Assembly: GCA_944325215.1 (NCBI GenBank)
Contig: CALUZC010000018.1
Location: forward strand, 1-57,912
Direction: 5' to 3'
From: an uncultured Mucispirillum sp.
Lineage (GTDB): Bacteria > Chrysiogenota > Deferribacteres > Deferribacterales > Mucispirillaceae
Length of the DNA: 57,912 nucleotides
Both the position numbers and the translations under genes were made by a program. Every line of letters begins with the position of its first letter. Position 1 is the stretch's first letter. A model generated the notes under the pieces. That model did no database searches. It was not told the origin of the DNA and worked only from the letters and a program-made list of their open reading frames with translations. Of the stretch, positions 1 through 8,488 are shown one piece after another.

Positions 1-77
1 ATATTATTTTATTTAAAGAGATTTAACAACCACTTTTTTATTTACTACTTTTTTCGCAATCGTTTTTAGAATTTACC
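1..77 (-). mobile_element. End of an IS30-family insertion sequence (inverted copy)
   Basis: Bases 1-77 are the exact reverse complement of 57209-57285, the non-coding leader of the IS30-family element at the right edge. The match stops between 77 and 78, which I take as the element boundary; its end reads GGTAAATTCTAAAAAC inwards. The transposase of this copy would lie off-window on the minus strand. Because only the repeated end is present, the window edge may simply be an assembly break in a repeat. Confidence 0.85.
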
Positions 78-1483
78 CATTAAATGGCGGAAATGGTACT
101 GGTGGAGAAAGTAGTCAATCTTCTGTATCTGGCGGTGATGGTAACACTTCCAATCCTAATGATAGTGGCGATACTGGCGGTAATGTACTTGTTGATATTG
201 ACCCAATTGACCCAGGTGGTAATACAGGTGATGTACTTGTTGATGTTGATCCAGGCGGTAATACAGGTGATGTAGTAGTAGATGTTGAAGCACCAGGAGA
301 TGGCTCTGATGTTGTAGTAATAATTCCACCTTCTACTGAAGACCCTGAATATAACAACTTTACAAATACAATTTTTGATTATATTAACAGAGATAATCTT
401 TATTACAGGTCTACTTTATCTGAACTTGAGAAAAAAGTTTATGACAGGTTATACGATTCATTTCAATCATTTTATGGAAGAAATGAAGAAAGTGAAGAAT
501 GTACAGCAGGTGTTTTATGTCATGCTACTGATGTTTTTGTAACTGCAAAATGTATAGATGATGAAACTGGATTTGAGCTGACTAATTTAAGTCAGGAAGA
601 TAAAGAATACTGCACACCTGAAGAAGTGCAGAAACAGTATAACGAATGGGCTGATACTCACTGTATCAATTCTGAAACTGGAGAACCTAGGATAGGTTCA
701 GATGGTAGTCCAGTTTGTGGCGAAGAAAATTATAACTATAAATATGCTGAGTGGCTTTATAAACAAACAACTGGTGTTCCTGTTGGTTTTCTTGATATGA
801 AAGATATTTTTGCTGCAATGGTATTCCAGAATTATACTCAAGGTAATATGATTTCAGTAAATGATATTATAAAATCAATTGAAGAAAAGCTGATGCTGGA
901 TTTAAGTAATTTATATCTTTTTAAAGCTGGTGGACAAGTTAGTAATACAAAATATGATATATTAAATTACTATAAAATACAGACTGTTCCTTCATTTAAT
1001 AATAATGATGAACTGAAAGCTCAGTGGGTAAGCCAAATGAATCAAATTCAGGAACGAGTGTATTATAGTATTAAAAACTATACTAGATTTAAATTTGATA
1101 CTTTTGATGATTTAGTTTATAATTATAAAGGAAGCAGTTATAGTAAAAAGTATAATGAAAATGGAGCTGCAGATATTACTGGTGTAATAACAGAGCAGTT
1201 TAATGGAAAAGGTCTGGCACGATTATTTGCTTTTGCCTGCCAGATATCTTCAAATTTCCAATGTGCCTATGTTGAAGGAAAAGCAAATTATTCAGATGGC
1301 TTTGGTAATCATGGCGGTCAGGAATTTGACCACGCATGGGTAAGAGTTAGAAATGATAATATTGCACCAGAATGTAGTGGAGCTATAATCATAGACCCTC
1401 TGCGATTTTATGAGGAAAAAACATTACCATATCTTTGCACAACAGATGCTGAAAATGCAGGGTATAAACCGTCTGTACAGTAA
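78..1483 (+). pseudogene. 5'-truncated transglutaminase-like protein, cut by the IS
   Basis: One open frame runs from the IS boundary to TAA at 1481-1483 with no ATG. The first conventional alternative start (GTG at 626) lies inside conserved-looking sequence, so the true start was lost to the IS. About 466 residues remain. The first ~75 are Gly/Asn/Asp-rich linker with a 13-residue tandem repeat, like the linker following the lipobox of the lipoprotein at 21929-23473; a lost lipoprotein signal is likely but inferred. The C-terminal part resembles the transglutaminase core: a G-x-x-LARLFAFACQ helix, YVEGKANY, then HAWVRV and IIDPLRF, where the catalytic His and Asp are expected. The usual catalytic Cys position (GxC) reads GKG, so the domain may be non-catalytic. 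Family assignment is moderate. Confidence 0.6.
212..289 (+). repeat. Two 39-bp tandem repeats coding a Gly/Asp-rich linker
   Basis: Units 212-250 and 251-289 code PGGNTGDVLVDVD and PGGNTGDVVVDVE. A degenerate partial unit precedes them (GGNVLVDID). The in-frame 39-bp period suits a variable-length surface linker. Confidence 0.7.
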
Positions 1484-1532
1484 CTCATAAGATTAAAGCT
1501 GTTAATTTTAAGTTATAATAAAATGATGTAAT

Positions 1533-1565
1533 AAGAGCTCTGTAATATTGCAGAGCTCTTTTTTT
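1533..1565 (+). terminator. Rho-independent terminator
   Basis: A perfect 10-bp stem (AAGAGCTCTG / CAGAGCTCTT) with an 8-base loop is followed directly by a T run. It separates the truncated gene from the hcp promoter. Confidence 0.85.
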
Positions 1566-1583
1566 ATAAAAAATTTTCATTTC

Positions 1584-1624
1584 TTGATTTATATCATTTT
1601 TCCTTTTTATTTTTTTAGTATATT
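1584..1624 (+). promoter_or_regulatory. FNR/HcpR-type operator and -10 box of hcp
   Basis: TTGATTTATATCAT (1584-1597) differs by one base from the FNR consensus TTGAT-N4-ATCAA. A TATATT -10 candidate lies at 1619-1624, putting the start near 1631 and the operator centre near -40.5, the class II position for CRP/FNR activators. No good -35 is seen, as expected for an activated promoter. The regulator (FNR, HcpR or DNR type) is not in the window. Confidence 0.55.
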
Positions 1625-1651
1625 TATATATATTTTAAAACGGAGGAAAAA

Positions 1652-3484
1652 ATGGAAACTAAAATGTTTTGTTATCAATGTCAGGAAACTGCAGGAAATA
1701 AAGGCTGCACTATTAATGGTGTTTGTGGAAAAAATAATATAACTTCAAATTTACAGGATTTACTTGTATTTGCTACAAAGTCTTTATCATACGTATTAAG
1801 GTTAGCTAGAAAAGAAGGTATTAATATTCCAAAAGAAGTTAATCATATAATATCTGAAAATTTATTTATTACTATTACTAATGCTAATTTTGATGATGAA
1901 GCAATTTGTGATGCCATAGATTATACATTAAGTATTAAAAGGGATTATATAAATAAATTAGGTGAAATCTCTTTACCAGAATATGTAAAAAGAGATTATA
2001 AAAGGGAAGAATATGATGAAGTGGCAAAACATACTTCATTTATGGAAATAGAAAATGAAGATGTTAGAAGTTTAAGAGCATTAATCACTTTTGGTTTAAA
2101 GGGAATGGCTGCTTATTTAAAACACGCAAACACATTATTAGCAGAAGATGAAAATATTGATATTTTTATGCAGTCGGCTCTAGCTGATACATTAGATGAT
2201 AAAAAAACAGTTGATGAATTAATAGCAAAAACATTAGAAACTGGAAAATACGGCGTAAATGTTATGGCTTTATTAGATGAGGCAAATACATCTCACTACG
2301 GCAATCCAGAAATAAGTGAAGTAAATATTGGCGTTAGAAATAACCCTGCCATATTAGTATCTGGCCATGATTTAAAAGATTTAGAAATGCTTTTACAGCA
2401 GACAGAAGGCACAGGGGTAGATGTATATACTCACTCTGAAATGCTGCCAGCTCATTATTACCCTGCTTTTAAAAAATACAGCCATTTTGTTGGAAACTAT
2501 GGAAGTGCATGGCATAACCAAAAGGAAGATTTTGAAAACTTTAATGGTCCAATTCTTTTAACCACAAACTGCCTTGTGCCACCAAAAGAAAGTTATAAAA
2601 ACAGAGTATATACAACAGGTGCTGTTGGGTTTAAAGGCTGCACTCATATTAAAGGTAAAATTGGTGAGCAAAAAGATTTTTCACCTATTATAGAGCACGC
2701 AAAAAAATGCCCAAGCCCAAAAGAGATTGAAACTGGAAAAATAGTTGGCGGGTTTGCTCATCATCAGGTATTATCACTAGCAGATAAGGTGGTGGAAGCA
2801 GTTAAAAGTGGTGCTGTTAAAAAGTTTGTAGTAATGGCAGGCTGTGACGGCAGACAAAAAAGCCGTTCATATTATACAGATTTTGCAAAAGCACTGCCAG
2901 AAGATACTATTATATTAACAGCAGGTTGTGCAAAATACAGGTATAATAAGCTTAATTTAGGAAATATTGGCGGTATTCCTAGGGTTTTAGATGCAGGGCA
3001 GTGTAACGACAGCTATTCTTTAGCAGTAATAGCTTTAAAATTAAAAGAAGTGTTTGCTTTAGATGATATAAATAAACTGCCTATTATATATAATATTGCA
3101 TGGTATGAGCAAAAAGCTGCTATTGTATTACTTGCATTACTTCATCTTGGAGTAAAAAATATCCATTTAGGACCAACACTGCCAGCATTTTTATCACCAA
3201 ATGTTATAAAAGTTCTTGTAGACAATTTTGGTATTGGTGGTATATCATCAGTTAGTGAAGATATGAAAATGTTTTTTGGAGAAGGTTGTGTTCAAAAATC
3301 AGGTATTACAAAAGATATGATAATATCTGACATATTAAAAAATAACCCTAATGCTGAAAAAGTATTTAAAGAAATGGGTATGATGTGCTTAGGCTGCCCA
3401 GCTTCTCAAGCTGAAAGTTTGTTTGATGCCTGTCAGGTGCATAATGTATCATGTGATGAAGTTTTAGAGAAATTAAATAAATAG
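1652..3484 (+). CDS. hcp: Hybrid cluster protein (Hcp) with C-terminal DUF1858 domain
   Basis: Fe-S protein that reduces nitric oxide or hydroxylamine and handles nitrosative stress in the cytoplasm of anaerobes. The N-terminus has the Desulfovibrio-type cubane motif C7-x2-C10-x8-C19-x5-C25. Hybrid-cluster ligand segments are present: [22 protein letters not shown] and WYEQKA (Glu and Lys). At 610 residues it is ~60 longer than usual; the extra tail ([13 protein letters not shown]...MMCLGCPAS) matches the DUF1858/ScdA N-terminal type with a CLGC motif. GGAGG at 1642-1646 fixes the ATG. First gene of hcp-unknown-hemerythrin, behind an FNR-like box. Confidence 0.93.
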   Translation: METKMFCYQCQETAGNKGCTINGVCGKNNITSNLQDLLVFATKSLSYVLRLARKEGINIPKEVNHIISENLFITITNANFDDEAICDAIDYTLSIKRDYINKLGEISLPEYVKRDYKREEYDEVAKHTSFMEIENEDVRSLRALITFGLKGMAAYLKHANTLLAEDENIDIFMQSALADTLDDKKTVDELIAKTLETGKYGVNVMALLDEANTSHYGNPEISEVNIGVRNNPAILVSGHDLKDLEMLLQQTEGTGVDVYTHSEMLPAHYYPAFKKYSHFVGNYGSAWHNQKEDFENFNGPILLTTNCLVPPKESYKNRVYTTGAVGFKGCTHIKGKIGEQKDFSPIIEHAKKCPSPKEIETGKIVGGFAHHQVLSLADKVVEAVKSGAVKKFVVMAGCDGRQKSRSYYTDFAKALPEDTIILTAGCAKYRYNKLNLGNIGGIPRVLDAGQCNDSYSLAVIALKLKEVFALDDINKLPIIYNIAWYEQKAAIVLLALLHLGVKNIHLGPTLPAFLSPNVIKVLVDNFGIGGISSVSEDMKMFFGEGCVQKSGITKDMIISDILKNNPNAEKVFKEMGMMCLGCPASQAESLFDACQVHNVSCDEVLEKLNK

Positions 3485-3496
3485 AGGTATAAAATA

Positions 3497-4114
3497 ATGA
3501 GTGCATTTTTAGGTCCTATCCACTTTATGATGTATAATAAAATACAAAAGCAAAATGATTTGCTTGATGAGGTCATTGCATATATGCAGGATAATAATAT
3601 TATCACTGATTTATCATCTAAATTAAAGGAAAAATATGGTGAAAATGAAAGGGAAGCATTGGAAAGTGTGATAGACCAAAATGCCATTCATTCTTGGCTT
3701 AATAATCAAGTAAACATTGCTGAAGGCAGGCTTGCATATGCTTTAAAGCTGATACTTGAAAAAGATAAAGTGTTATTAGAAAAGGTGGCGGATATATTTT
3801 ATTCTAATGGTATGGATAATCGTTTAGAATGTGCTGATATAATTGTGGTGCAAGAGCTTTTTAAAATATTACAAATAAACTTGCTAGATGGTATGCCTTG
3901 TGATGGTGGTATAATTATACAAAATGATGACGGCTCAGAAATTATGTGGGAAGTAAATTTAGAAGTGCATAAGCCATATTATGATAATGAAAATATTGAT
4001 GTGGAGCATTTTTTTACTATGCGTGATAAGTGGCTTCAAGGTTTTTTTGCAGGAAGCTTTAATATAGAGTATTCCCGCCTTGGATTAAATTTATTTAAAA
4101 TAATGGAAGTGTAA
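3497..4114 (+). CDS. Conserved protein of unknown function, hcp-linked
   Basis: 205 residues, no signal peptide or membrane segment, probably cytoplasmic. I do not recognise a named domain, but the opening MSAFLGPIHFMMYNKIQ looks like a conserved family signature. The middle is helical and acidic (a LNNQVNIAEGRLAYALKLI helix), and an MPCDGG segment carries a Cys. It starts 12 bases after hcp with GAGG at 3484-3487, and its stop is one base before the hemerythrin ATG, so it is co-transcribed with two nitrosative/oxidative stress proteins. A role in that response is inferred from position only. Confidence 0.8.
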   Translation: MSAFLGPIHFMMYNKIQKQNDLLDEVIAYMQDNNIITDLSSKLKEKYGENEREALESVIDQNAIHSWLNNQVNIAEGRLAYALKLILEKDKVLLEKVADIFYSNGMDNRLECADIIVVQELFKILQINLLDGMPCDGGIIIQNDDGSEIMWEVNLEVHKPYYDNENIDVEHFFTMRDKWLQGFFAGSFNIEYSRLGLNLFKIMEV

Positions 4115-4115
4115 A

Positions 4116-4616
4116 ATGAGTAAAGTTATAGAAATATTAATGAATGAGCATAAAGAAATAATTAAGTTTGTGGGCAGTCTTCGTTTGATGTGCTTAGAGT
4201 TTATTAATAACAATAAAATAGATATTGAAGAATTTAGAAAAAGTGTCCATTTTATTAGAACATATGCAGATGAAAGGCACCACCAAAAAGAAGAACAGCT
4301 TTTATTTAAATCAATGGTAGAACACTTAGGTGTTCGTGCTGAAAATATAGTAAAATATGGCATGCTTATAGAGCATGATTTAGCAAGATACCATGTTAAT
4401 TCTCTTGATGAGGCATTAAATAAGTATGAAACAAATCCAAATGATGATAATAAACTGGATATATTAACTCATGCTTTATCATACTGCGACCTGCTTATAC
4501 GCCATGCATATAAAGAAGATAATGTGGTATATCCTTTTGGCAGGAAAAATCTGCCACAGGAAGAATTAGACAGGCTTGATATTTTAGCAGAAGAATACGA
4601 AGCAAAATATAAATAG
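4116..4616 (+). CDS. Hemerythrin (HHE) domain protein
   Basis: 166-residue four-helix protein with the HHE pattern: His in MNEHKEI, HFIRTYADERHHQKEEQLLF, LIEHDLARYH and a late HAYKEDNVVYP. These supply the expected His/Glu ligands of a non-haem di-iron site that can bind O2 or NO. Together with Hcp this suggests sensing, scavenging or repair after NO/O2 exposure (ScdA/YtfE-like idea; the DUF1858 piece of ScdA is here fused to Hcp instead). Follows the upstream gene by one base and ends 10 bases from a convergent kinase gene. Confidence 0.85.
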   Translation: MSKVIEILMNEHKEIIKFVGSLRLMCLEFINNNKIDIEEFRKSVHFIRTYADERHHQKEEQLLFKSMVEHLGVRAENIVKYGMLIEHDLARYHVNSLDEALNKYETNPNDDNKLDILTHALSYCDLLIRHAYKEDNVVYPFGRKNLPQEELDRLDILAEEYEAKYK

Positions 4617-4625
4617 TGGGTTAGT

Positions 4626-5882
4626 TTATTCAACATTATTTTGTGGTGGAGTAAAAGGTAATTCCAATTGGAATATACTTAACTCCCCATCTTTTTTTAT
4701 AAAAAGTTTACCATTTATATGCTGTTCTACTAGCATTTTTGTAAAGAAAAGCCCAACTCCTTCACTACTGAACCTGTTTTCTCCAAGCGCATAATATGGC
4801 TCAAAGCAATGTTTGATTTCATTGTCTGTAAGCTGTATGCCATTATGACTAACCTGTATGATAATATTGTTGTTAGTAGTATAAAGTTTTATTTTTATAA
4901 GACCTTTAAAATCATCATCAACACATGATTTTTGGTATGCTTGAATCAAGTGGTTTGCAGTAATAACTATTTTTGTAACAATCTGCCTTAAGGCTGCTGG
5001 TTCTGATTCTATAATTAAATCGATTGTAGAAATATCAGCATATTTTAAATAATCTACACCGTTAATAGTGCATGTAACATGAGAAAGCTCAAGAATATCT
5101 TTAATTGTAATTAAAGCTTCACGCATTAAAGCAGGAATATGAATAGTTTCAAGAACGCTGTCGTTTTCAGCATCAATTATACTTTGAAAGCTGTCAATAA
5201 TATTAGACATAAAATCAATATGTCTCATAGACTGGTCCACACTTTCTTTTAAATAGCTTTCTGAAAGTTCGTTATGAATATATGCATCATAAATATCCTG
5301 CACTGTAATACCAAGTGCATTAAGTGGCTGCCTCCAGTAGTGAGCAATAGATATAATCATATCACTCATGGAAATAAGCCGTTCTTGGTTTTGGATATAT
5401 TTTTCCTGTTCTAATCGTTTTTTGATTTCACTTTCCACAAGTTCTGTTAATGATAAATTACGTTCTTCACTGCGTTTAAGCCTTGTGAATACTGTTACTT
5501 TTGCAAGAAGTTCATTACCAACGAAAGGTTTTATCATATAATCATCAGTGCCAAGCTCGTAACCTTTTAACCTTTCATTAATATCACTTTTAGAAGAAAG
5601 AAGAATAATGCGAATATATTTAAGTTTTTCATTACTTCGAATACGAGTTAAAACCTCAAAACCGTCCATTCTACCCATTATTATATCAAGCAGAATAATA
5701 TCTGGCATAACATCTGGCAGTATTTCTAAAGCCATTTCTCCGCTGTCAGCTTCCACCACATTAAAATCTTTATTTAAAAAGACTGATTTAATAAGCCCTC
5801 TAATAACAGGGTCATCATCAACTACTAAGATAGTCGCTGTTTTCTTTTCCTGCTGTTCCATATTAGAAATAATATACTCCAT
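4626..5882 (-). CDS. Receiver-histidine kinase hybrid
   Basis: 418 residues. An N-terminal receiver (ILVVDDDP, DIILLDIIMGRMDGF with the phospho-Asp, IILLSSKS, Lys in MIKPF) is followed by a coiled coil and a kinase H-box, SIAHYWRQPLNALGI, of the WRQPLN type. The ATPase domain has an N-box-like TANHLIQAY and a good G2 box (SEGVGLFFTK), but the G1 box reads SHNGIQL where DxGxG is expected. It may bind ATP weakly or act as a phosphotransfer scaffold. No membrane segment, so cytoplasmic. Two ATGs (codons 1 and 8) are possible; neither has a well-spaced ribosome site. Confidence 0.85.
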   Translation of the reverse strand: MEYIISNMEQQEKKTATILVVDDDPVIRGLIKSVFLNKDFNVVEADSGEMALEILPDVMPDIILLDIIMGRMDGFEVLTRIRSNEKLKYIRIILLSSKSDINERLKGYELGTDDYMIKPFVGNELLAKVTVFTRLKRSEERNLSLTELVESEIKKRLEQEKYIQNQERLISMSDMIISIAHYWRQPLNALGITVQDIYDAYIHNELSESYLKESVDQSMRHIDFMSNIIDSFQSIIDAENDSVLETIHIPALMREALITIKDILELSHVTCTINGVDYLKYADISTIDLIIESEPAALRQIVTKIVITANHLIQAYQKSCVDDDFKGLIKIKLYTTNNNIIIQVSHNGIQLTDNEIKHCFEPYYALGENRFSSEGVGLFFTKMLVEQHINGKLFIKKDGELSIFQLELPFTPPQNNVE

Positions 5883-6021
5883 ATGTTTTCAAATCATTAT
5901 TGCATAAATTTATAAAATTTAAAAGTAATATTTATGTAAAATTTATAGAAAAAGAAAATATAAATAAAATTTTCTATAATTATTCATTGCCTTTTTAAAT
6001 AAAGCAATATAAATATATAGT

Positions 6022-6699
6022 ATGAATAAAGGTTATGAAGATATTGGTTTTGCAAAAATAGACCACGATAGAGAAAACAGGCAGGGATATCCTGAAGTTA
6101 TATTTGGTGCTGGTAAAACTAAAGAACAAACAGCAGAGATTTTTAAAAGAATTGTAAAAAATGGCAGCACTGCAATATGTACAAGAGCAAACAAAGAAAT
6201 GGCAGAATACGTTTTATCACAAGTTAATGGAGCAAAATATATACAGGAAGCCTCCATTATAATTTATGAAACGGAGCAAAAAGAATTAATAGGCCAAGTT
6301 TGTATTGCAACAGGTGGCACTTCAGATATTTTTGTAGCAGAAGAAGCTGCCGTTGTATTAGAAAGTTTTGGCAGTAAAGTAGTTCGTCTTTATGATGTTG
6401 GTGTTGCAGGTATTCACAGGCTTATGGATAATGTTGATATTCTCCGTTCATCTAACTGCATTATAGCTGTTGCTGGTATGGAGGGAGCATTACCATCTGT
6501 TATAGCTGGCCTTGTATCAGTACCTGTTATAGCAGTGCCAACATCAGTTGGTTATGGTGCAAATTTAGGAGGTATTGCTGCATTACTTGGAATGTTAAAT
6601 TCCTGTGCCTCTGGAGTTAGTGTTGTAAATATAGATAATGGTTTTGGTGCAGCAAATCAAGCTCATCTTATAAATAAACTGGCAGAAGGGAAGAGATAG
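6022..6699 (+). CDS. larB: LarB, pyridinium-3,5-biscarboxylate mononucleotide synthase
   Basis: LarB carboxylates and hydrolyses nicotinate adenine dinucleotide, the first step of the nickel-pincer cofactor of lactate racemase (LarA). Family signatures: DIGFAKIDHDRENRQGYPEVIFG, GGTSDIFVAEEAA, DVGVAGIHRL, MEGALPSV and a C-terminal NIDNGFGAA preceded by Cys195, the candidate catalytic Cys. At 225 residues it lacks the ~20-residue N-terminal helix common in LarB; an in-frame stop at 6010 excludes a longer start. larA, larC and larE are not in the window. A lactate operon lies 21 kb away. First gene of a four-gene plus-strand run. Confidence 0.88.
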   Translation: MNKGYEDIGFAKIDHDRENRQGYPEVIFGAGKTKEQTAEIFKRIVKNGSTAICTRANKEMAEYVLSQVNGAKYIQEASIIIYETEQKELIGQVCIATGGTSDIFVAEEAAVVLESFGSKVVRLYDVGVAGIHRLMDNVDILRSSNCIIAVAGMEGALPSVIAGLVSVPVIAVPTSVGYGANLGGIAALLGMLNSCASGVSVVNIDNGFGAANQAHLINKLAEGKR

Positions 6700-6702
6700 C
6701 AT

Positions 6703-7932
6703 ATGAATACAGCATGGATTTTTGAACAGCTAGATATTATATCGTCCATTGGTGAAAGTGTAGAAGGTGGTCAAAACAGGCTTGCTTTTTCAGAAAACGA
6801 TATGAAAGCTAGGGAGTTTTTAAAACATCTTATTAACCAAATAGGCTTAGAATACAGGGAAGATACTTTTGGTAATATATTTGCCCTTTATAATACTGGC
6901 AGTGAAAATCAGATTGTGGCAACAGGTTCTCATATTGATACAGTGCCAAACGGTGGCAGGTATGATGGCACACTGGGTGTTATTACAAGCCTTGCCGCTA
7001 TTAAAGAAATTAAAGAAAATAAAGAAAACATACGCCACCCCTTAGAGTTAATAGTTTTTCAAGCAGAAGAATCCAGCCGTTTTGGTCATTCTACTATGGG
7101 TTCTAAAATTATATCTGGAAAACTGGAAAATTTTGTTCAGTGGGAACAAAGTAGAGATAATGATGGTATATCACTTGTTCAGGCAATGAAAGATACAGGC
7201 TATAATTTTTATGATATTAATAAAAGTGTTATAGAAAAGGACAGGTATAAATATTTTCTTGAATTACATATTGACCAAAGTAAAACATTAATGAATGCTA
7301 ATGTGCCTGTTGCTGTTGTAGATGGTATTGCAGCTCCACTTCGTGTTCGTGTTACTATTTTTGGAGAAGCTGCTCACTCTGGTTCTACGGCTATGAGAGA
7401 CAGAAAAGATGCTTTAGTTATTGCAAGTGAATTAATACTTGCAATACGCAATATATCTTTAGCATATGATGAACGTCAGGCAGTTGCTACTGTTGGGAAA
7501 ATTGATATTTTCCCCAATGCTATAAATGTTGTGCCCGGCACTGCTGTAATGTATGTTGATATTAGGGGAATCCATGCAAAAACTATCGAAGAACTTTTTG
7601 GATTAATTAGGGCAGAATCTTCTAAAATTGCACTTCGTTACAAAGCTTCATCTGAAATAGAACTGCTAAGTTCTGAAAAGCCTTGTGCATTAAATAATAT
7701 TGTAACAGATACTATTGAGCAGTCATGTATTGATTTAAATATACCATATATACACACAATTAGCGGGGCAGGTCATGACACTATGAATATGGCAGAATTA
7801 GCCGAGTGTGGAATGATATTTGTTAGAAATGTAAGTGGTATTAGCCACCATAAAAATGAATCAATTTTAAATGAAGATATAGAAAAGGGTGCATTAGTGC
7901 TGCATGATGCATTACTAAAATTATCAAGATAG
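6703..7932 (+). CDS. M20-family amidohydrolase (N-carbamoyl-amino-acid hydrolase / allantoate deiminase type)
   Basis: 409 residues, the usual length of the HyuC/AllC subgroup of zinc M20 hydrolases, which cleave N-carbamoyl amino acids, ureidoglycine or allantoate. Metal-site motifs: GSHIDTVPNGGRYDGTLGV, QAEESSRFG and a late HHKNESI; the dimerisation-domain segment GEAAHSGSTAMRDRKDA and SGAGHDTMNMA also fit. The substrate cannot be read from sequence. Begins 4 bases after larB and ends inside the ribosome site of the next gene. Confidence 0.85.
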   Translation: MNTAWIFEQLDIISSIGESVEGGQNRLAFSENDMKAREFLKHLINQIGLEYREDTFGNIFALYNTGSENQIVATGSHIDTVPNGGRYDGTLGVITSLAAIKEIKENKENIRHPLELIVFQAEESSRFGHSTMGSKIISGKLENFVQWEQSRDNDGISLVQAMKDTGYNFYDINKSVIEKDRYKYFLELHIDQSKTLMNANVPVAVVDGIAAPLRVRVTIFGEAAHSGSTAMRDRKDALVIASELILAIRNISLAYDERQAVATVGKIDIFPNAINVVPGTAVMYVDIRGIHAKTIEELFGLIRAESSKIALRYKASSEIELLSSEKPCALNNIVTDTIEQSCIDLNIPYIHTISGAGHDTMNMAELAECGMIFVRNVSGISHHKNESILNEDIEKGALVLHDALLKLSR

Positions 7933-7939
7933 GAAGTTT

Positions 7940-8488
7940 ATGAAGTATTATTATTTTCATGGTTATAAAAGTTCACCAATGGCAGAAAAAGCTAAAGCCA
8001 TGAGAGAAGTTTTAGGAAGTGATAATGTTATAGTTCCTGATTTTAATTTATCTGCTGAGGAAATTTCTGATTTATTTGATAAACTGTGTGATGAAATATC
8101 ATCATCAAAAGAAGAAGTATGTATAGTAGGAAGCTCATTAGGTGGGCTTTTCGCTTTAAATATTGCTTCAAGAGTAAAATGTAACACTATATTATTAAAT
8201 CCAGCACTTATTCCTATGGTAATTATTCCAAAAGTTACCGATGTTATTGACGTGAAATCTGTTGTTTTAGTGCAGAAACTTTCTCTTTATGCTTATGAAT
8301 ATTATGAGGCTGAAAAAACATCAATATGGGTTACGCATGACCCACTTATTAACCATGATGATTTAACAAAACCTTACTTTTACAAAGGTTGTAAAGAGTA
8401 TATTAAGTTTGATGAAGATATCGCTTCAGGCCATGAGTTTACAGGGTTTAAAGATGTATTTGCAAAATATATTAAAAATAACAGCTAG
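7940..8488 (+). CDS. YqiA-like alpha/beta-hydrolase esterase
   Basis: 182 residues; the opening YYFHGYKSSP, nucleophile elbow VGSSLGGLFAL (G-x-S-x-G) and final SGHEFTGFKD match the YqiA/UPF0227 esterases, with HDPL as the likely acid segment. Small cytoplasmic esterase of unknown substrate. AGGAAG at 7931-7936 precedes the ATG. Its 3' end overlaps the next gene by 35 bases in another frame. Confidence 0.8.
   Translation: MKYYYFHGYKSSPMAEKAKAMREVLGSDNVIVPDFNLSAEEISDLFDKLCDEISSSKEEVCIVGSSLGGLFALNIASRVKCNTILLNPALIPMVIIPKVTDVIDVKSVVLVQKLSLYAYEYYEAEKTSIWVTHDPLINHDDLTKPYFYKGCKEYIKFDEDIASGHEFTGFKDVFAKYIKNNS

Noticed and set aside
84-357. ORFs on both strands in the first 360 bases
   Set aside because: They are shadows of the Gly/Asp-rich tandem repeat, whose real frame runs 83-1483; their products are repetitive Val/Leu or Ser/Thr/Pro strings.
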